From Deltaproteobacteria bacterium (lineage in GTDB: Bacteria; Myxococcota_A; UBA796; UBA2385), in contig JAGYJW010000007.1 of NCBI GenBank assembly GCA_018401435.1, forward strand, positions 1 through 64,000: a DNA stretch of 64,000 nucleotides, given 5' to 3'. Below are positions 17,703 through 26,630 of this stretch, in pieces. Position 1 is the first letter of the stretch; each line of letters begins with the position of its first letter. The translations under genes and the position numbers were made by a program. Under the pieces are notes generated by a model. That model was not told where the DNA came from and did not search any database. It worked only from the letters and a program-made list of their open reading frames with translations.

Positions 17703-18518
17703 CCGCGGCCCGCTTCATCCGCCGGCAGCTGCTGGGCTGGACGGGGCTGGTCCTGGTGGTGCTGGCCGGGCTCCTGGCCTTCTTCACCGGGGTGGAGGCG
17801 GCGACCGCTGCCGAGACCTCCTGGGCGGCCCTGCTGCGGCTGCCCACGCTGATCTGCCAGCTGATGCCCGCGGTGGTGGCCCTGGGAGGCGCCCTGGCGG
17901 CGCTGGCCCACCAGCGGCGCGGCGAGGCCCTGGGCCTGGCGGCCTGTGGGGTGCGTCCCCGCTCGCTGGCGGGGGCAGCGCTTGGGGCCGGGCTGCTGGC
18001 CGGGACCCTGGGGCGGGCCTGCAGCTGTGCGCCGTGCCCGCGCTGGAGGGCAGGCCGACGCGGTGGCCGGGGCCGATCGGCCGGCCTGGCTGCGGGTGGA
18101 TGCCGGGGCCTATCGCCCTGAAGATGGGCTTCTGGTGCCCATTGTGGAGGGGGTGGCAGGCCAGCCGGTGCATGCGCCCTTGCCCGCGGCTGAGCAGCGC
18201 CTGGCCCTGGACGCCTTGCAGCCGGCCCGGGCGCGGCCCTCCTCCTTGCTGGCGGGGCAGGCCCGGGCCTTGGCCCTGGAGCGCTGGTTGCGCCTGGGCC
18301 GCTGGTTGGCCTGTGGCCTGCTCGGGCTCACGGTGCTGGCGCCGGGCCGCCGCAGCGCGGCCTTGGGGGCGCTGTCGGGCCTGCTCTACCTGGGGCTGGA
18401 GGCGGCCCTGCGGCTGGCGGCGCTGCGGGGCCAGCTGCCACCCGTCTGGGGTGGAATGGGCGCAGCTGGCCTGCTCACGCTGATTGAGACACGCCGCTAT
18501 TCGACGTGGATCCAGTAG
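17699..18518 (+). pseudogene. LptF/LptG-family permease, frame-broken (second of pair)
   Basis: The gene seems to start at CTG 17699, overlapping the stop of the first gene as CTGA; no ATG, GTG or TTG fits. It begins LTAARFIRRQLLGWTGLVLV with a first membrane helix, followed by helices around LMPAVVALGGALAAL. Two one-base deletions, near 18015 (after LLAGTLG) and near 18050 (after ALEGQ), are needed to reach the C-terminal part (WLRVDAGAYRPEDGLLVPI, then helices WLACGLLGLTVLAPG and ALGALSGLLYLGL). It ends at the TAG at 18516, overlapping the convergent gene by 22 bases. It pairs with the preceding gene as lptF-lptG usually do. Confidence 0.6.
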
Positions 18519-19279
18519 CCGGTGTAGCTGTGGCGGTCTTCTTTGAGGTCGACAGCGGTGAAGAAGCCCTTGTCCCAGTCGGCGATGAAGTAGTCACCGG
18601 GCTTGAGGGCCATCAGGGCGATGGTCTTGCCGTTGTTGATCTCGCGGGTCTCGTAGTCCGCCTTTTCGCGGTACTCGACCGTCCACTGCATCTTCTCGTT
18701 CTTGGTGTCGCGGTAGGCGCAGCCGCCGGCGTCCAGCAGGAAGGGCCGCCAGCCGGGATGCTCATAATCAAAGAGGGCGTGGGTCCCGGCGGCCAGGGAG
18801 TTGGGCTGGCTGCGTTCGCGGTCCAGGCACATGGAGCGGTGGACGAGCGTGCCGTCCTTTTCCAGGTTTCGGTTCAAGAAGCCGGCGGACATCTGCACAT
18901 AGGTGCCGCCTTGCAGCAAATGCAGGCCCTTGTCGTCGGGGATCTTGATGAGGACCTTCTTGCCCAGGTCGTAGCGCTTGCGCTCGGTGGCCTCGTAGTC
19001 GAGGTCTTCCGAGGTGTAGCCCTCTGCCGAGATGATGATCTGGTAGGAGCCGGGGGGGCACTCCAAAGAGAACTTGCCGTCTTCGCCCGAGTAGGCGTTG
19101 CAAGGGGTGCCCACTGTGGTGATCATGGCCCCGGCAAGGGGCTTGCCGTTGGCATCCACCACAACGCCGTCGATCGCCATCTTGCTGCAGCCGGTCAGGG
19201 CGAGGCTGGCCAGCAGCGCCAGGGGGGCAAGGTGGGCAAGAAGGTGGGCAAGGGGGCGAGCAGTCTCGGGGGCGGTCAT
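18497..19279 (-). CDS. Lipoprotein with carboxypeptidase-regulatory-like domain
   Basis: A 260-aa protein with a lipoprotein signal ending LLASLALTGCSKM (Cys near 31). Residues about 35-95 form a carboxypeptidase-regulatory-like (transthyretin-type) beta-sandwich: VDGVVVDANGKPLAGAMITT-like, then GKFSLECPPGSYQIIISAEGY. The remaining 165 aa are of unknown family, rich in aromatic residues and with several cysteines. The ATG overlaps the stop of the small gene 19276-19515 (ATGA), so the two are co-translated. It is probably envelope-attached. Confidence 0.8.
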   Translation of the reverse strand: MTAPETARPLAHLLAHLAPLALLASLALTGCSKMAIDGVVVDANGKPLAGAMITTVGTPCNAYSGEDGKFSLECPPGSYQIIISAEGYTSEDLDYEATERKRYDLGKKVLIKIPDDKGLHLLQGGTYVQMSAGFLNRNLEKDGTLVHRSMCLDRERSQPNSLAAGTHALFDYEHPGWRPFLLDAGGCAYRDTKNEKMQWTVEYREKADYETREINNGKTIALMALKPGDYFIADWDKGFFTAVDLKEDRHSYTGYWIHVE

Positions 19280-19515
19280 GGCGAGCTCTCGTTGAGGATA
19301 TGCACGTGGTCAATCTTTGCGAAGGGGATCAGCAGGGTGAGGGTGGGTCCGACCACGGCCTCGCCCGCCTCGTCCAACCAGGCGCTCACGTGGATGCGCA
19401 GGCCGCCGGGGCGGTCTTCCGCCGAGCCTTCCAGCACCATGGCGGTGCGGGGCAGGTGCGGCGCCCGGCGAAAGGCGAAGAGGGGGGTCTTGAGGTAGAG
19501 ACGGACCTGGTCCAT
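19276..19515 (-). CDS. Small hypothetical protein, 79 aa
   Basis: The ATG at 19515 is preceded by AGGAGGTCCC, an almost perfect ribosome site, which decides this start. The product is short, without signal peptide, mostly beta-strand (VRLYLKTPLFAF, GLRIHVSAWLDEAG, LTLLIPFAKIDHVHI). The family is unknown. Its stop overlaps the ATG of the downstream lipoprotein gene. Confidence 0.75.
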   Translation of the reverse strand: MDQVRLYLKTPLFAFRRAPHLPRTAMVLEGSAEDRPGGLRIHVSAWLDEAGEAVVGPTLTLLIPFAKIDHVHILNESSP

Positions 19516-19621
19516 GGGACCTCCTGAGCGCCCGGGTAACACCTCCCGGACCCAGGTGGGCGGGACCCGGCCCCTCGCGATAGAGCGGCTCCCTCGTGAC
19601 TTGTCCAAACTGGGAGGACCC

Positions 19622-20401
19622 ATGGCCGGACCCACGCTGCGTCGCCATCCCTTGTGCTCGGGCCTCGGCCTGGGGCTGCTGCTGCTGGCGGCGTCTTGCG
19701 GAGACCGGCCCGAGACCACCCTGCGGCTGGAGGCCCTGGAGGCCGAGAATGCCGCACTCAAGGTCGAGAATACGCGCCTCGACCGCGAAGCCGACGCCCT
19801 GAACTCCCAGGTGCGGGCTCTCCAGGGCGACCTCAAGACCCTCAAGAAGCGCGAGGCCCTGGCCCGCCTGCAGATTGAAGAGGGGCAGAAGCTGGTCGCC
19901 GTGCTGGAGACCAACCGGGGCCGCATCGCCTGCTTCCTCTTCCCCGAGCAGGCTCCCGAGACGGTGCTGAACTTCGTGCAGCTGGCCGAAGGCACGCGGC
20001 CCTGGAAGGATCCGGTGACCGGAGAGCAGCGCCGCAGCCCGCTCTATGACGGCACCCTCTTTCACCGCACCATGCCCAACTTCATGATTCAGGGTGGCGA
20101 CCCGGAGGGCACGGGGCTGGGGGGCCCCGGCTACAATTTCGGCGACGAGGTGGACGCGGGGCTGGGCTTCGACGAGCCGGGCATGCTGGCCATGGCCAAC
20201 CGCGGTCCCGGCACCAACGGCTCGCAGTTCTTCATCACCGACCGCGCCACCCCCCACCACCTCGACGGCAAGCACACCATCTTTGGCAAGTGCGAGAACC
20301 TCGACGTGGTTCAGGCCATCGCCGAGGCGCCCCGGGACTCCCGCGACAAGCCCCTCAGCCCGCAGGTGCTGGAGAAGGTGAGCATCATCCGGGTACGTTG
20401 A
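19622..20401 (+). CDS. Cyclophilin-type peptidyl-prolyl cis-trans isomerase lipoprotein
   Basis: A 259-aa protein that speeds proline isomerisation during folding of envelope proteins. The ATG at 19622 follows GGAGGACCC. A lipoprotein signal ends LLLLAASCGD. Residues about 35-85 form a coiled coil (LEALEAENAALKVENTRLDR onward). The cyclophilin domain covers about 95-258 with LYDGTLFHRTMPNFMIQGGD, the core FHR...IQGGDPEGTG, MANRGPGTNGSQFFIT and LDGKHTIFGK, so catalytic residues are intact. The coiled coil before the domain suggests a dimer or a tether to the cell wall or membrane. It is divergent from 19515 and convergent with the 20463 gene. Confidence 0.92.
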   Translation: MAGPTLRRHPLCSGLGLGLLLLAASCGDRPETTLRLEALEAENAALKVENTRLDREADALNSQVRALQGDLKTLKKREALARLQIEEGQKLVAVLETNRGRIACFLFPEQAPETVLNFVQLAEGTRPWKDPVTGEQRRSPLYDGTLFHRTMPNFMIQGGDPEGTGLGGPGYNFGDEVDAGLGFDEPGMLAMANRGPGTNGSQFFITDRATPHHLDGKHTIFGKCENLDVVQAIAEAPRDSRDKPLSPQVLEKVSIIRVR

Positions 20402-20415
20402 GCCCCAACGCAAGA

Positions 20416-20441
20416 CGCCCCCCACCCAAGGGTGAGGGGCG
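20416..20441. terminator. Hairpin between convergent genes
   Basis: CGCCCCCCACCC (20416-20427) pairs with GGGTGAGGGGCG (20430-20441) with one mismatch. It lies between the PPIase stop and the end of the outer-membrane gene and could serve both. No T-run is present. Confidence 0.5.
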
Positions 20442-20462
20442 CCATGGCCGCAGCCGGCTGCC

Positions 20463-23400
20463 TCAGAACTGCGCGCCCACACCCAGGCCGAAGCTGGTGA
20501 AGGTGTCGCGGATGCTGCCCACCTCCTGCTTGTCGGCGTTGTAGAGGGGGGTGGAGCGGTTCAGCCAGCCCATGCGCCCGCTCACGAAGGCGGTGCCGCC
20601 GATGGACACACCCAGCTCGACGTCGATGTCGCTGCTGTAGAGGGCCGAGAAGTCCGTGAAGGAGGCCTCGTAGCCCACGATGCCGAAGCCGGGCCCGAAC
20701 TCGGCGCCGATCTCGGCGCCCACCGAGGTGTCGAAGACCACCAGCTGCTGGTAGAGGATGTCGAAGTTGCCATCCCCCGTGTCTTCCTGGGTGAAGTAGA
20801 TGAAGTCGTTGATGTCGAAGCCCAGGCGGGCCCCGACATGCACGCGGCTCTTTTCGCCGATCTCGAAGGGATAGCGGCCGATGGCGGTCAGGTTGAAGTT
20901 GTTGAGCCAGTCGGGGATGGGCTCGTCAAAGCCCTCGGACAGGTTCATGCTCCAGCGGTTGGACCGGAAGCCAGCATCAAAGCCGATATATTCGAAGGTC
21001 GGCAGGTAGCCGCGGGCGTCCAGGAAGAAGCCCACCGCCCCGGCCGGCTCGGTGATCTGGCCGCCGACGGTGATCTTCTCGCTGTAGAGCGGGCCACCGG
21101 CGGTGGAGGGGGCCTGCTGGTAGCTGTAGAGGCCGCTCAAGAAGCCGCCCTGCACGCGCATCCAGGGGAAGTCGCCGGCCTCGCGGGGGGCCTTGGGCTC
21201 CTTGACGGGCTGGGCCGGGGTCGGGGTCACAGGGGTGCCGGCGTCGGGGCCGGGGGCACCCCAGCCGCCCGCCGCCACCGCGCCGGCCGAGACCGGCACG
21301 GAGATCAGGGCGGCGATGCCGCTGGCGGTGACCGCGGTGACCTTGACGTCGGTGGGGGTCACACCGGGGGGCAGGGTGAGGGCCGCCTGGTAGTTGCCGC
21401 CGCCCATCTCCTGGAGGGGGCCCACGATGCCCGCGCTGGCCACGAACTGCATCTGCTGGCCGGGGACCGGGCGATTCTGGGCGTCCATGGCCTGCAGCTT
21501 GAGCAGCACCACGCCGCCGGGGGCGACGCTGGCGGGCTCGGCCACCATGCTCAGGCGAGCGACGGCGCCGGCCGGTCCAGCCGAGAAGGGCGAGGCGGCC
21601 ACGACCCCGGTGGTGCCCTCGCGGGCGATGGTCACGGACTTGAAGAGGTTGTCCCAGCTGGACACCAGGGCCTGGGTGGACCCGGTCCCGGCGACGGGCA
21701 GGTCCTTGAGGGCGATGGAGGTGGGGCCCTGGATGACCAGGCCATCGCCGGTGCGGCCGCCGCCGGTGGCGCTGATGCGCACCGCGCCCGCCGCGCGGCC
21801 CGAGGTCATGGGCACGAAGGCGATGCCGGCGTCGTCGGTGGTGACGGTGGCGGGGGTGGCGGCGTCGCCCTGGCTGACCTTGAGTTGGACCGGCACGCCG
21901 GGGACCGGGTGGCCCCAGGCGTCGAGGGTGAGCACGGCCAGGGCGGTGGTGCTGACGCCGTCGGCGGCGACCACATCCCGGGCCGGCAGGACCAGGATGT
22001 GGCGCAGGGGGTTGCCGCCGGCGGTGGCCCGGACTGCGCCCAGGACCTCGATCACGCCCTTGCCCTCGGGCAGGAAGGTGGCCTGGTAGTCGCCATTGCC
22101 GAGGTCGCGGGTGGTGCCCTGCTGGGCGGCCCCGGCGGCCTCGATGCGGATGCCGCTGCCCGACAGGCCCAGCCCGTCCTTGCCCGCCAGGCGCGCAAAG
22201 AGCTGGAAGCTGGCGGCCTGGGGATCCAGGATTGCGGGTTCGGGGGTGAGGGTCAGGCCGCTGGGCCGCGCACCCGCGAGGTTGACCGTGAGGCTGTCGC
22301 TCTGGGCGCCGCTGCCATCGTCCACCGTGACCTGCACCGTCGCGGCGGAGCTGCCCGCGCCGTAGGGGGGGGTGAACTCTGCGACATAGACGCCAGCGCC
22401 TTCATGCCGGGCCTCGCCCACGGCGCCGGCGGTGGTGCTGAAACGCACTTTGGCAGCGGTGTCGGGCTGGCCGGTGGGGGTGGTGACGAAGGCCCGAACC
22501 GCGGTGCGCTGGGTGTTGTCCGAGGGGATGGCGGCCCAGTTGGGGAAGAGCTCGACCCGCTTGGTGACGGGGATCTTGAGGTCCATGGGCTCTTCGCTGC
22601 GCTGGGCGCCTGCGACGCTGGTGACCGTGGCGGTGTTGACCCCCGGCGGCACGACGATGGGGATCTGGGCGCGGCCCGACGCGTCGGCCTGGATCGGGCC
22701 GAATTCGCGGTCGGCGACCTTCATCATCACCATGCTGCCGGGCAGGCCCACCACGGGGAAGCTGGCCTTGCCGGTCATGGGGATCGCGGCGGCGCCATAG
22801 GACCGGGCCGGGTTGCGCTTGTCCACGACGGTGATGAGCGCGTTGTGGGGGAAGAGCTGGCTTGGGGCGGTGAAGAGGGCGGTGTAGCGACCGCCCCCGA
22901 GGGCCGTGAGGTTGGCCACCGTGCCCGAGGAGCTGCGGACGTCGAGCATGCCTTGTTCGGCCGCATCCGCCGCCGCACCGGTGAGGGTGAAGGTGAGGGT
23001 AGCGGAGGCGTCCTGGCCCAGCACCAGGTTGGGCGGGTTGGACACGATGGTGATGGCGCGGTTGTTGGCCGGCACCAGGCGAACCAGGAAGTCCTTGTTG
23101 AAGCTGCCGCCGTCACCCTTGGCCTTGAAGGAGGCCGAGGTGAGGCCCGCTGCCGTCACCGCCGCAGGGGTGAGGGTGGCCTCGTAGACGCCGCCGCCAA
23201 GGTCGGTGATCTTCTCGTTGACCGTGCCCAGGGACAGCTTGCCCGACAGGCCCGTCAGCGGAGCGCCATCGGTGCCGAGCGCGATCACGCGCAGGGTGAC
23301 CGGGGTGGCGCCGTCCGCGGCGATCTCACCCATGGGGATGAGCTCGACCAGCGGCTGGGCGAACACCGTCGCCTGCGCGTGGGCGGCCGTCGGCGTGAGG

Positions 23401-23483
23401 GCCGAGGTGACCAGGAGCGGACCCGCCGCGAGGGCGGCGACCGCGAGGGCGTTGTTCAGCAAGGTGCGGCAACCACGGCCCAT
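20463..23483 (-). CDS. Large outer-membrane protein with Ig-like domains and C-terminal beta-barrel
   Basis: A 1006-aa exported protein. The ATG at 23483 has GGAG 8 bases upstream and gives a signal peptide ending TAAHAQA. From about residue 50 to 690 there are repeated Ig-like/invasin-type beta-sandwich units, with recurrent patterns such as ITDLGGGVYEATLTP, LTALGGGRYTALFTAP and EMGGGNYQAALTLPPG. After a Pro/Lys-rich linker (near 735), about 230 residues look like a transmembrane beta-barrel and the chain ends GLGVGAQF, with the terminal Phe typical of BAM substrates. It probably displays or anchors material at the cell surface. A promoter-like motif lies at 23567-23590. Confidence 0.85.
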   Translation of the reverse strand: MGRGCRTLLNNALAVAALAAGPLLVTSALTPTAAHAQATVFAQPLVELIPMGEIAADGATPVTLRVIALGTDGAPLTGLSGKLSLGTVNEKITDLGGGVYEATLTPAAVTAAGLTSASFKAKGDGGSFNKDFLVRLVPANNRAITIVSNPPNLVLGQDASATLTFTLTGAAADAAEQGMLDVRSSSGTVANLTALGGGRYTALFTAPSQLFPHNALITVVDKRNPARSYGAAAIPMTGKASFPVVGLPGSMVMMKVADREFGPIQADASGRAQIPIVVPPGVNTATVTSVAGAQRSEEPMDLKIPVTKRVELFPNWAAIPSDNTQRTAVRAFVTTPTGQPDTAAKVRFSTTAGAVGEARHEGAGVYVAEFTPPYGAGSSAATVQVTVDDGSGAQSDSLTVNLAGARPSGLTLTPEPAILDPQAASFQLFARLAGKDGLGLSGSGIRIEAAGAAQQGTTRDLGNGDYQATFLPEGKGVIEVLGAVRATAGGNPLRHILVLPARDVVAADGVSTTALAVLTLDAWGHPVPGVPVQLKVSQGDAATPATVTTDDAGIAFVPMTSGRAAGAVRISATGGGRTGDGLVIQGPTSIALKDLPVAGTGSTQALVSSWDNLFKSVTIAREGTTGVVAASPFSAGPAGAVARLSMVAEPASVAPGGVVLLKLQAMDAQNRPVPGQQMQFVASAGIVGPLQEMGGGNYQAALTLPPGVTPTDVKVTAVTASGIAALISVPVSAGAVAAGGWGAPGPDAGTPVTPTPAQPVKEPKAPREAGDFPWMRVQGGFLSGLYSYQQAPSTAGGPLYSEKITVGGQITEPAGAVGFFLDARGYLPTFEYIGFDAGFRSNRWSMNLSEGFDEPIPDWLNNFNLTAIGRYPFEIGEKSRVHVGARLGFDINDFIYFTQEDTGDGNFDILYQQLVVFDTSVGAEIGAEFGPGFGIVGYEASFTDFSALYSSDIDVELGVSIGGTAFVSGRMGWLNRSTPLYNADKQEVGSIRDTFTSFGLGVGAQF

Positions 23484-23820
23484 GAGATTCTCCAGAATTC
23501 TGTTTCCGACACAGCGAGGAAGCGTCGGGAGCATAGGTGACACGGCGCGCGGGGGTCTGCACGCCCGGTAAAGGCATTGTCAACGTTGACCGTCGGAAGG
23601 GCGGTCCAATGGGGTTTTCTGGGGGCGATGACTTGTGCGCCGGGGATCGATGTGGGGAGAATGACAAGAGCCCCGGTGGGCGCCCGCGCGCATCCGGCTG
23701 CGCTGCCGGCCCGGGTCGGCTACTATCCGGTCGCGACCCCATGCGATCGGCGCCATCGCAGCTGGCCCTCCACCGCCGCCGGCGCTGCTCCCCGTCCTCG
23801 CCCCGTGGCCCCCGAGTCTC
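23484..23820. other. Divergent intergenic region with promoter-like palindrome
   Basis: These 337 bases separate the outer-membrane protein gene from the divergent TerB-like gene. The only signal I see is at 23567-23590: minus-strand TTGACA inside the perfect palindrome GTCAACGTTGAC (23579-23590). No other gene is supported. Confidence 0.5.
23567..23590 (-). promoter_or_regulatory. Promoter/operator-like motif CGTTGAC-N6-TTTAC
   Basis: On the minus strand, upstream of the 20463-23483 gene, CGTTGAC-N6-TTTAC overlaps the palindrome GTCAACGTTGAC. The same spaced motif occurs upstream of the 60799-63000 gene. It could be a -35 element with an overlapping operator; no good -10 lies at the standard distance. 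Confidence 0.35.
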
Positions 23821-24282
23821 ATGACCCTGCCCCGACTTCGCCAGCGCGTTGCCGACGCCGCCTTCGATCCCGAGGTGGCGCGCACGGTCGTGGCCGCCCT
23901 CGAAGAGATCGTGTCCGATGAGTCCGAGGCCCGCTCCACCAAGCTGGCCCTGATCGCAAAGGTGATGGGCGGACCCCTCGTCCCCGGCCCCCGCGCGCCC
24001 TTCGAGGCCCTGTGGCCCCACGCCGACCTCTTTCTCACGGTCTGCATCTATGTGGCCGTGACCGACGGCCAGTATGGCGTCGAAGAAGCGCGTCACATCA
24101 GCGCCTTTGCCCACAGGTTGGGCCTGTCGGCCCGGCAGCTGGAGCGGCTGGAGGCCCGGGTCTTCGAAGAGCTGAAGCTGCGCGCCTCCGCGGCAGGGAG
24201 CCCGGCCCTGGCCAATGACGATCGCACAGAGCCCGGCGGCCCCGCCCGCCAGGCCCGGGGACCCGACAACCTCGCGGGCTGA
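23821..24282 (+). CDS. TerB-like domain protein
   Basis: A 153-aa cytoplasmic helical protein. The central stretch VAVTDGQYGVEEARHISAFA, followed by LGLSARQLERLEARVFEEL, has the helix-turn-acidic pattern of TerB/DjlA-like domains (D-G-x-x-x-x-E-E). The role is unknown; such domains occur in stress and membrane-associated systems. A similar domain is fused into the transporter at 31464. The C-terminal 30 residues are Pro/Arg-rich and probably disordered. Confidence 0.7.
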   Translation: MTLPRLRQRVADAAFDPEVARTVVAALEEIVSDESEARSTKLALIAKVMGGPLVPGPRAPFEALWPHADLFLTVCIYVAVTDGQYGVEEARHISAFAHRLGLSARQLERLEARVFEELKLRASAAGSPALANDDRTEPGGPARQARGPDNLAG

Positions 24283-24283
24283 G

Positions 24284-26056
24284 TCAGAGCCCGCCGGCGT
24301 AGAGCAGGTAGGCGACGCCGGCTTGATCCCCGCCCCGGTCGTGCTGGGGCGCGCCCACCAGGACATCGTCGAGGCCGTCGGCGTCCACATCGCCCACGCC
24401 CGCGACCGACCAGCCTGCGAGATCGCTCTCGGCCTCGCCGATGAAGCCCGCGTCGGCGTCAGAGAGGTAGCGGGTGCCGGTGATGGGCCCATGCACCAGG
24501 AAGGCGCTCCCGGCGTTGAGGCCGCCAGAATCCTCGATATAGGCCCCCACGATGAGATCGGGCCAGCCATCGCCGTTGACGTCGCCGGCGCGGTCCAGGG
24601 CGTTGCCGGCGTGGTCTTGGGGCAGGCGCCCGATGATCCGGGCGTGGGCGTCTCTCAACGAGAGGTTGCTATCGGGGGGCCCCTTGACCAGGTAGGCGGC
24701 GCCGGCGCCAGATCCCCCGTCGCTCTGGTCGGGAGCGCCCACCAGCAGCTCATCGTAGCCGTCGCCGTCCAGGTCGCCGAAGTCTGCCAGCGCGGTGCCC
24801 GCCTGGTCCCCCGCGTCCCCCCCCAGGCGCAGGTGGTCGGCGAGATCGCCGATGGGGGCGTCGCCGCTGGGGCTGTGCAAGAAGATGTAGACCGCGCCGC
24901 TGCGTGCGCCGTTGAGGTCGCTGCCCGGGGCGGCCACGGCGAAGTCGGTGATGCCGTCGCCGTCGAGATCCCCAGCACGGGTGACCGCGGCGCCCACCTG
25001 CTCGCTCTCCAGGTCCCCGCGCAGCCGGGCCGTGGCCGCCCCCAGGCTGCTGGTGCCGGCTGTCGGGTTGAGGATGAAGTAGGCCGCGCCGCTGGACCAG
25101 GCGCCATCGTCGGCGTTGGGAGCGCCGATCAGCAGCGCGACCCCGCCGCTGCCGTCCACCTCGTCCAGCCCGGCCACCGACAGGCCGGCGCTGTCGCCGA
25201 TCTGCTCGCCCCGAAAGCGGGCCCAGGCCTGGTCGGGCCCCACGACGCCCAGGACGGGCGAGAGCATCACATAGGCCGCCCCGGCCTCCCCCCCGGCGCC
25301 AGACTCCCCCCATGCGCCCAGAATGAGGTCCTCAAGCCCATCTCCGTCCACATCGCCCGCGGTGGCCAGGGACCAGCCCACCGCGTCCCCCAGGCTGCCG
25401 CCTTCAAAGACGGCGTCGGCGGCGCCAAGGTCCGCCCCATCGGCCAGCGGGCCGTCAAAGAGCCAGATGGCCCCCGAGCCGCTGCCGTTGGGAGCGGCGC
25501 CGGGGGCGCCCACCCCAAAGCCGCCGTGGCCATCGCCGTCGAGATCGCCCAGCCCGACGACCACCTGCCCCACCCGTTGGCCGGCGGCCAGGCCATCCAG
25601 GCGCAGGTCGGCGCTGTCCAGGGGCCGGCAGGCGGTGGGATCGGCCTGCCCGTCGCAGTCGTTGTCGATGCCGTCGCAGTATTCGGGGGCGCCCGGGTAG
25701 GTCTGGGGCGCGGTGTCGTCGCAGTCGCCCCCATTGGGCACCGCGCCATCGGGCCGGGTGCAAGCCCAGATCGAGGTGGCGGCGTCGCCAAAGCCGTCGG
25801 CGTCGGCGTCGGGGTGCCACTCGGTGGCCAGGTCCTCGTCGATGGTGCCGTCGCAGTCGTTGTCTACGTTGTCACAGACCTCGACGGCGTCGGGGTGGAT
25901 GCTGGGGTTGTCGTCCCGGCAGTCCACATCGCTGGTGAAGCCGTCGCCGTCCTCGTCCTGCGGGGGATCGCTGGTTGCAGCGGGTCCGTTGTCGCCGCCG
26001 CAGGCACCCGCCGCCAGGGCGACCAGGGCCAGGAAGTGCTTTCGGGCGAGGGGCAT
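24284..26056 (-). CDS. Lipoprotein with MopE-type metal-binding motifs and FG-GAP repeats
   Basis: A 590-aa surface lipoprotein. The ATG at 26056 gives a signal ending LVALAAGACGGDNG. Residues about 30-150 carry several acidic motifs of the Myxococcales putative metal-binding type: DEDGDGFTSDVDCRDDNPSI, EVCDNVDNDCDGTIDED and YCDGIDNDCDGQAD. The rest (about 155-590) consists of seven or so FG-GAP/integrin-alpha-like blades with repeated GDLDGDG calcium loops followed by LLVGAP-type strands, predicting a beta-propeller. Calcium binding and adhesion are known for these folds; the ligand is unknown. It is related in plan to the 60799-63000 gene. Confidence 0.9.
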   Translation of the reverse strand: MPLARKHFLALVALAAGACGGDNGPAATSDPPQDEDGDGFTSDVDCRDDNPSIHPDAVEVCDNVDNDCDGTIDEDLATEWHPDADADGFGDAATSIWACTRPDGAVPNGGDCDDTAPQTYPGAPEYCDGIDNDCDGQADPTACRPLDSADLRLDGLAAGQRVGQVVVGLGDLDGDGHGGFGVGAPGAAPNGSGSGAIWLFDGPLADGADLGAADAVFEGGSLGDAVGWSLATAGDVDGDGLEDLILGAWGESGAGGEAGAAYVMLSPVLGVVGPDQAWARFRGEQIGDSAGLSVAGLDEVDGSGGVALLIGAPNADDGAWSSGAAYFILNPTAGTSSLGAATARLRGDLESEQVGAAVTRAGDLDGDGITDFAVAAPGSDLNGARSGAVYIFLHSPSGDAPIGDLADHLRLGGDAGDQAGTALADFGDLDGDGYDELLVGAPDQSDGGSGAGAAYLVKGPPDSNLSLRDAHARIIGRLPQDHAGNALDRAGDVNGDGWPDLIVGAYIEDSGGLNAGSAFLVHGPITGTRYLSDADAGFIGEAESDLAGWSVAGVGDVDADGLDDVLVGAPQHDRGGDQAGVAYLLYAGGL

Positions 26057-26111
26057 GGGTCCACCGGGCGGGGGTCGAGGATAGCACCCGCGCACCCTCG
26101 CCCCGCGGCCC

Positions 26112-26624
26112 TCAGATGTGGTACATGGGCGAATCGGCGCTTTCGTCGCTGTCATCGGCGTTCTGGGTGAGGTCTGTCGCCGTGGGGCTGGGCCGGAGGG
26201 GGGCCACGAGGCGGGTGCCGAAGCGCAGCTGGTCGAGGGTGGTCTGCTGAAGGACGGCCTCCATGGCCTGCTGCAGGCGGATCCAGAGGGGGCGCAGCCG
26301 CTCCCCCACCGAAGGGATCTCGCCCTCGCTGCCCCGCTCCAGGCTGGCGCAGGGGGTGGCGGTCACCGGGCCGTCCAAGACCAGGACAACGTCCTGTACG
26401 CAGATCTCGCGGGCTGGCCGACTGAGCCGGTAGCCCCCGCGCGCCCCCGCGCGGCTCTCCACCAGCCCGGCCCGCTTCAGCTCGGCCAGCAGCTGCTCCA
26501 GGTACTTCACCGGGATGTCCTCACGCCGGGCGATCTCGCCCGCGCTCAGGCGCTCGTCGCCCAGCTGCTCCGCCAGCAGGACCATCGCCCTCAAGCCATA
26601 TTCGCTGCGGGTGGTGATGGACAC
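26112..26624 (-). CDS. Rrf2-family transcription regulator
   Basis: A 170-aa winged-helix regulator. The N-terminal motif (SITTRSEYGLRAMVLLAEQL), the recognition region IARREDIPVKYLEQLLAELK and the wing SRAGARGGYRLSRP are classical Rrf2. In iron-sulfur members (IscR, RirA, NsrR) three cysteines follow near residue 90-110. Here only one is left (TATPCASLERGSEGEIPSVG), so a normal cluster is unlikely or needs other ligands. GTG at 26624 is the start, 6 bases after the stop of the TPR lipoprotein gene, so it is probably the last gene of that operon. A C-terminal tail of about 30 Asp/Ser-rich residues is unusual. Confidence 0.88.
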   Translation of the reverse strand: MSITTRSEYGLRAMVLLAEQLGDERLSAGEIARREDIPVKYLEQLLAELKRAGLVESRAGARGGYRLSRPAREICVQDVVLVLDGPVTATPCASLERGSEGEIPSVGERLRPLWIRLQQAMEAVLQQTTLDQLRFGTRLVAPLRPSPTATDLTQNADDSDESADSPMYHI

Positions 26625-26630
26625 GGGGCC

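Noticed and set aside
20838..23540. 900-codon plus-strand open frame rich in Gly/His/Ala
   Set aside because: It is the shadow of the outer-membrane protein gene; there is no signal peptide, domain or ribosome site.
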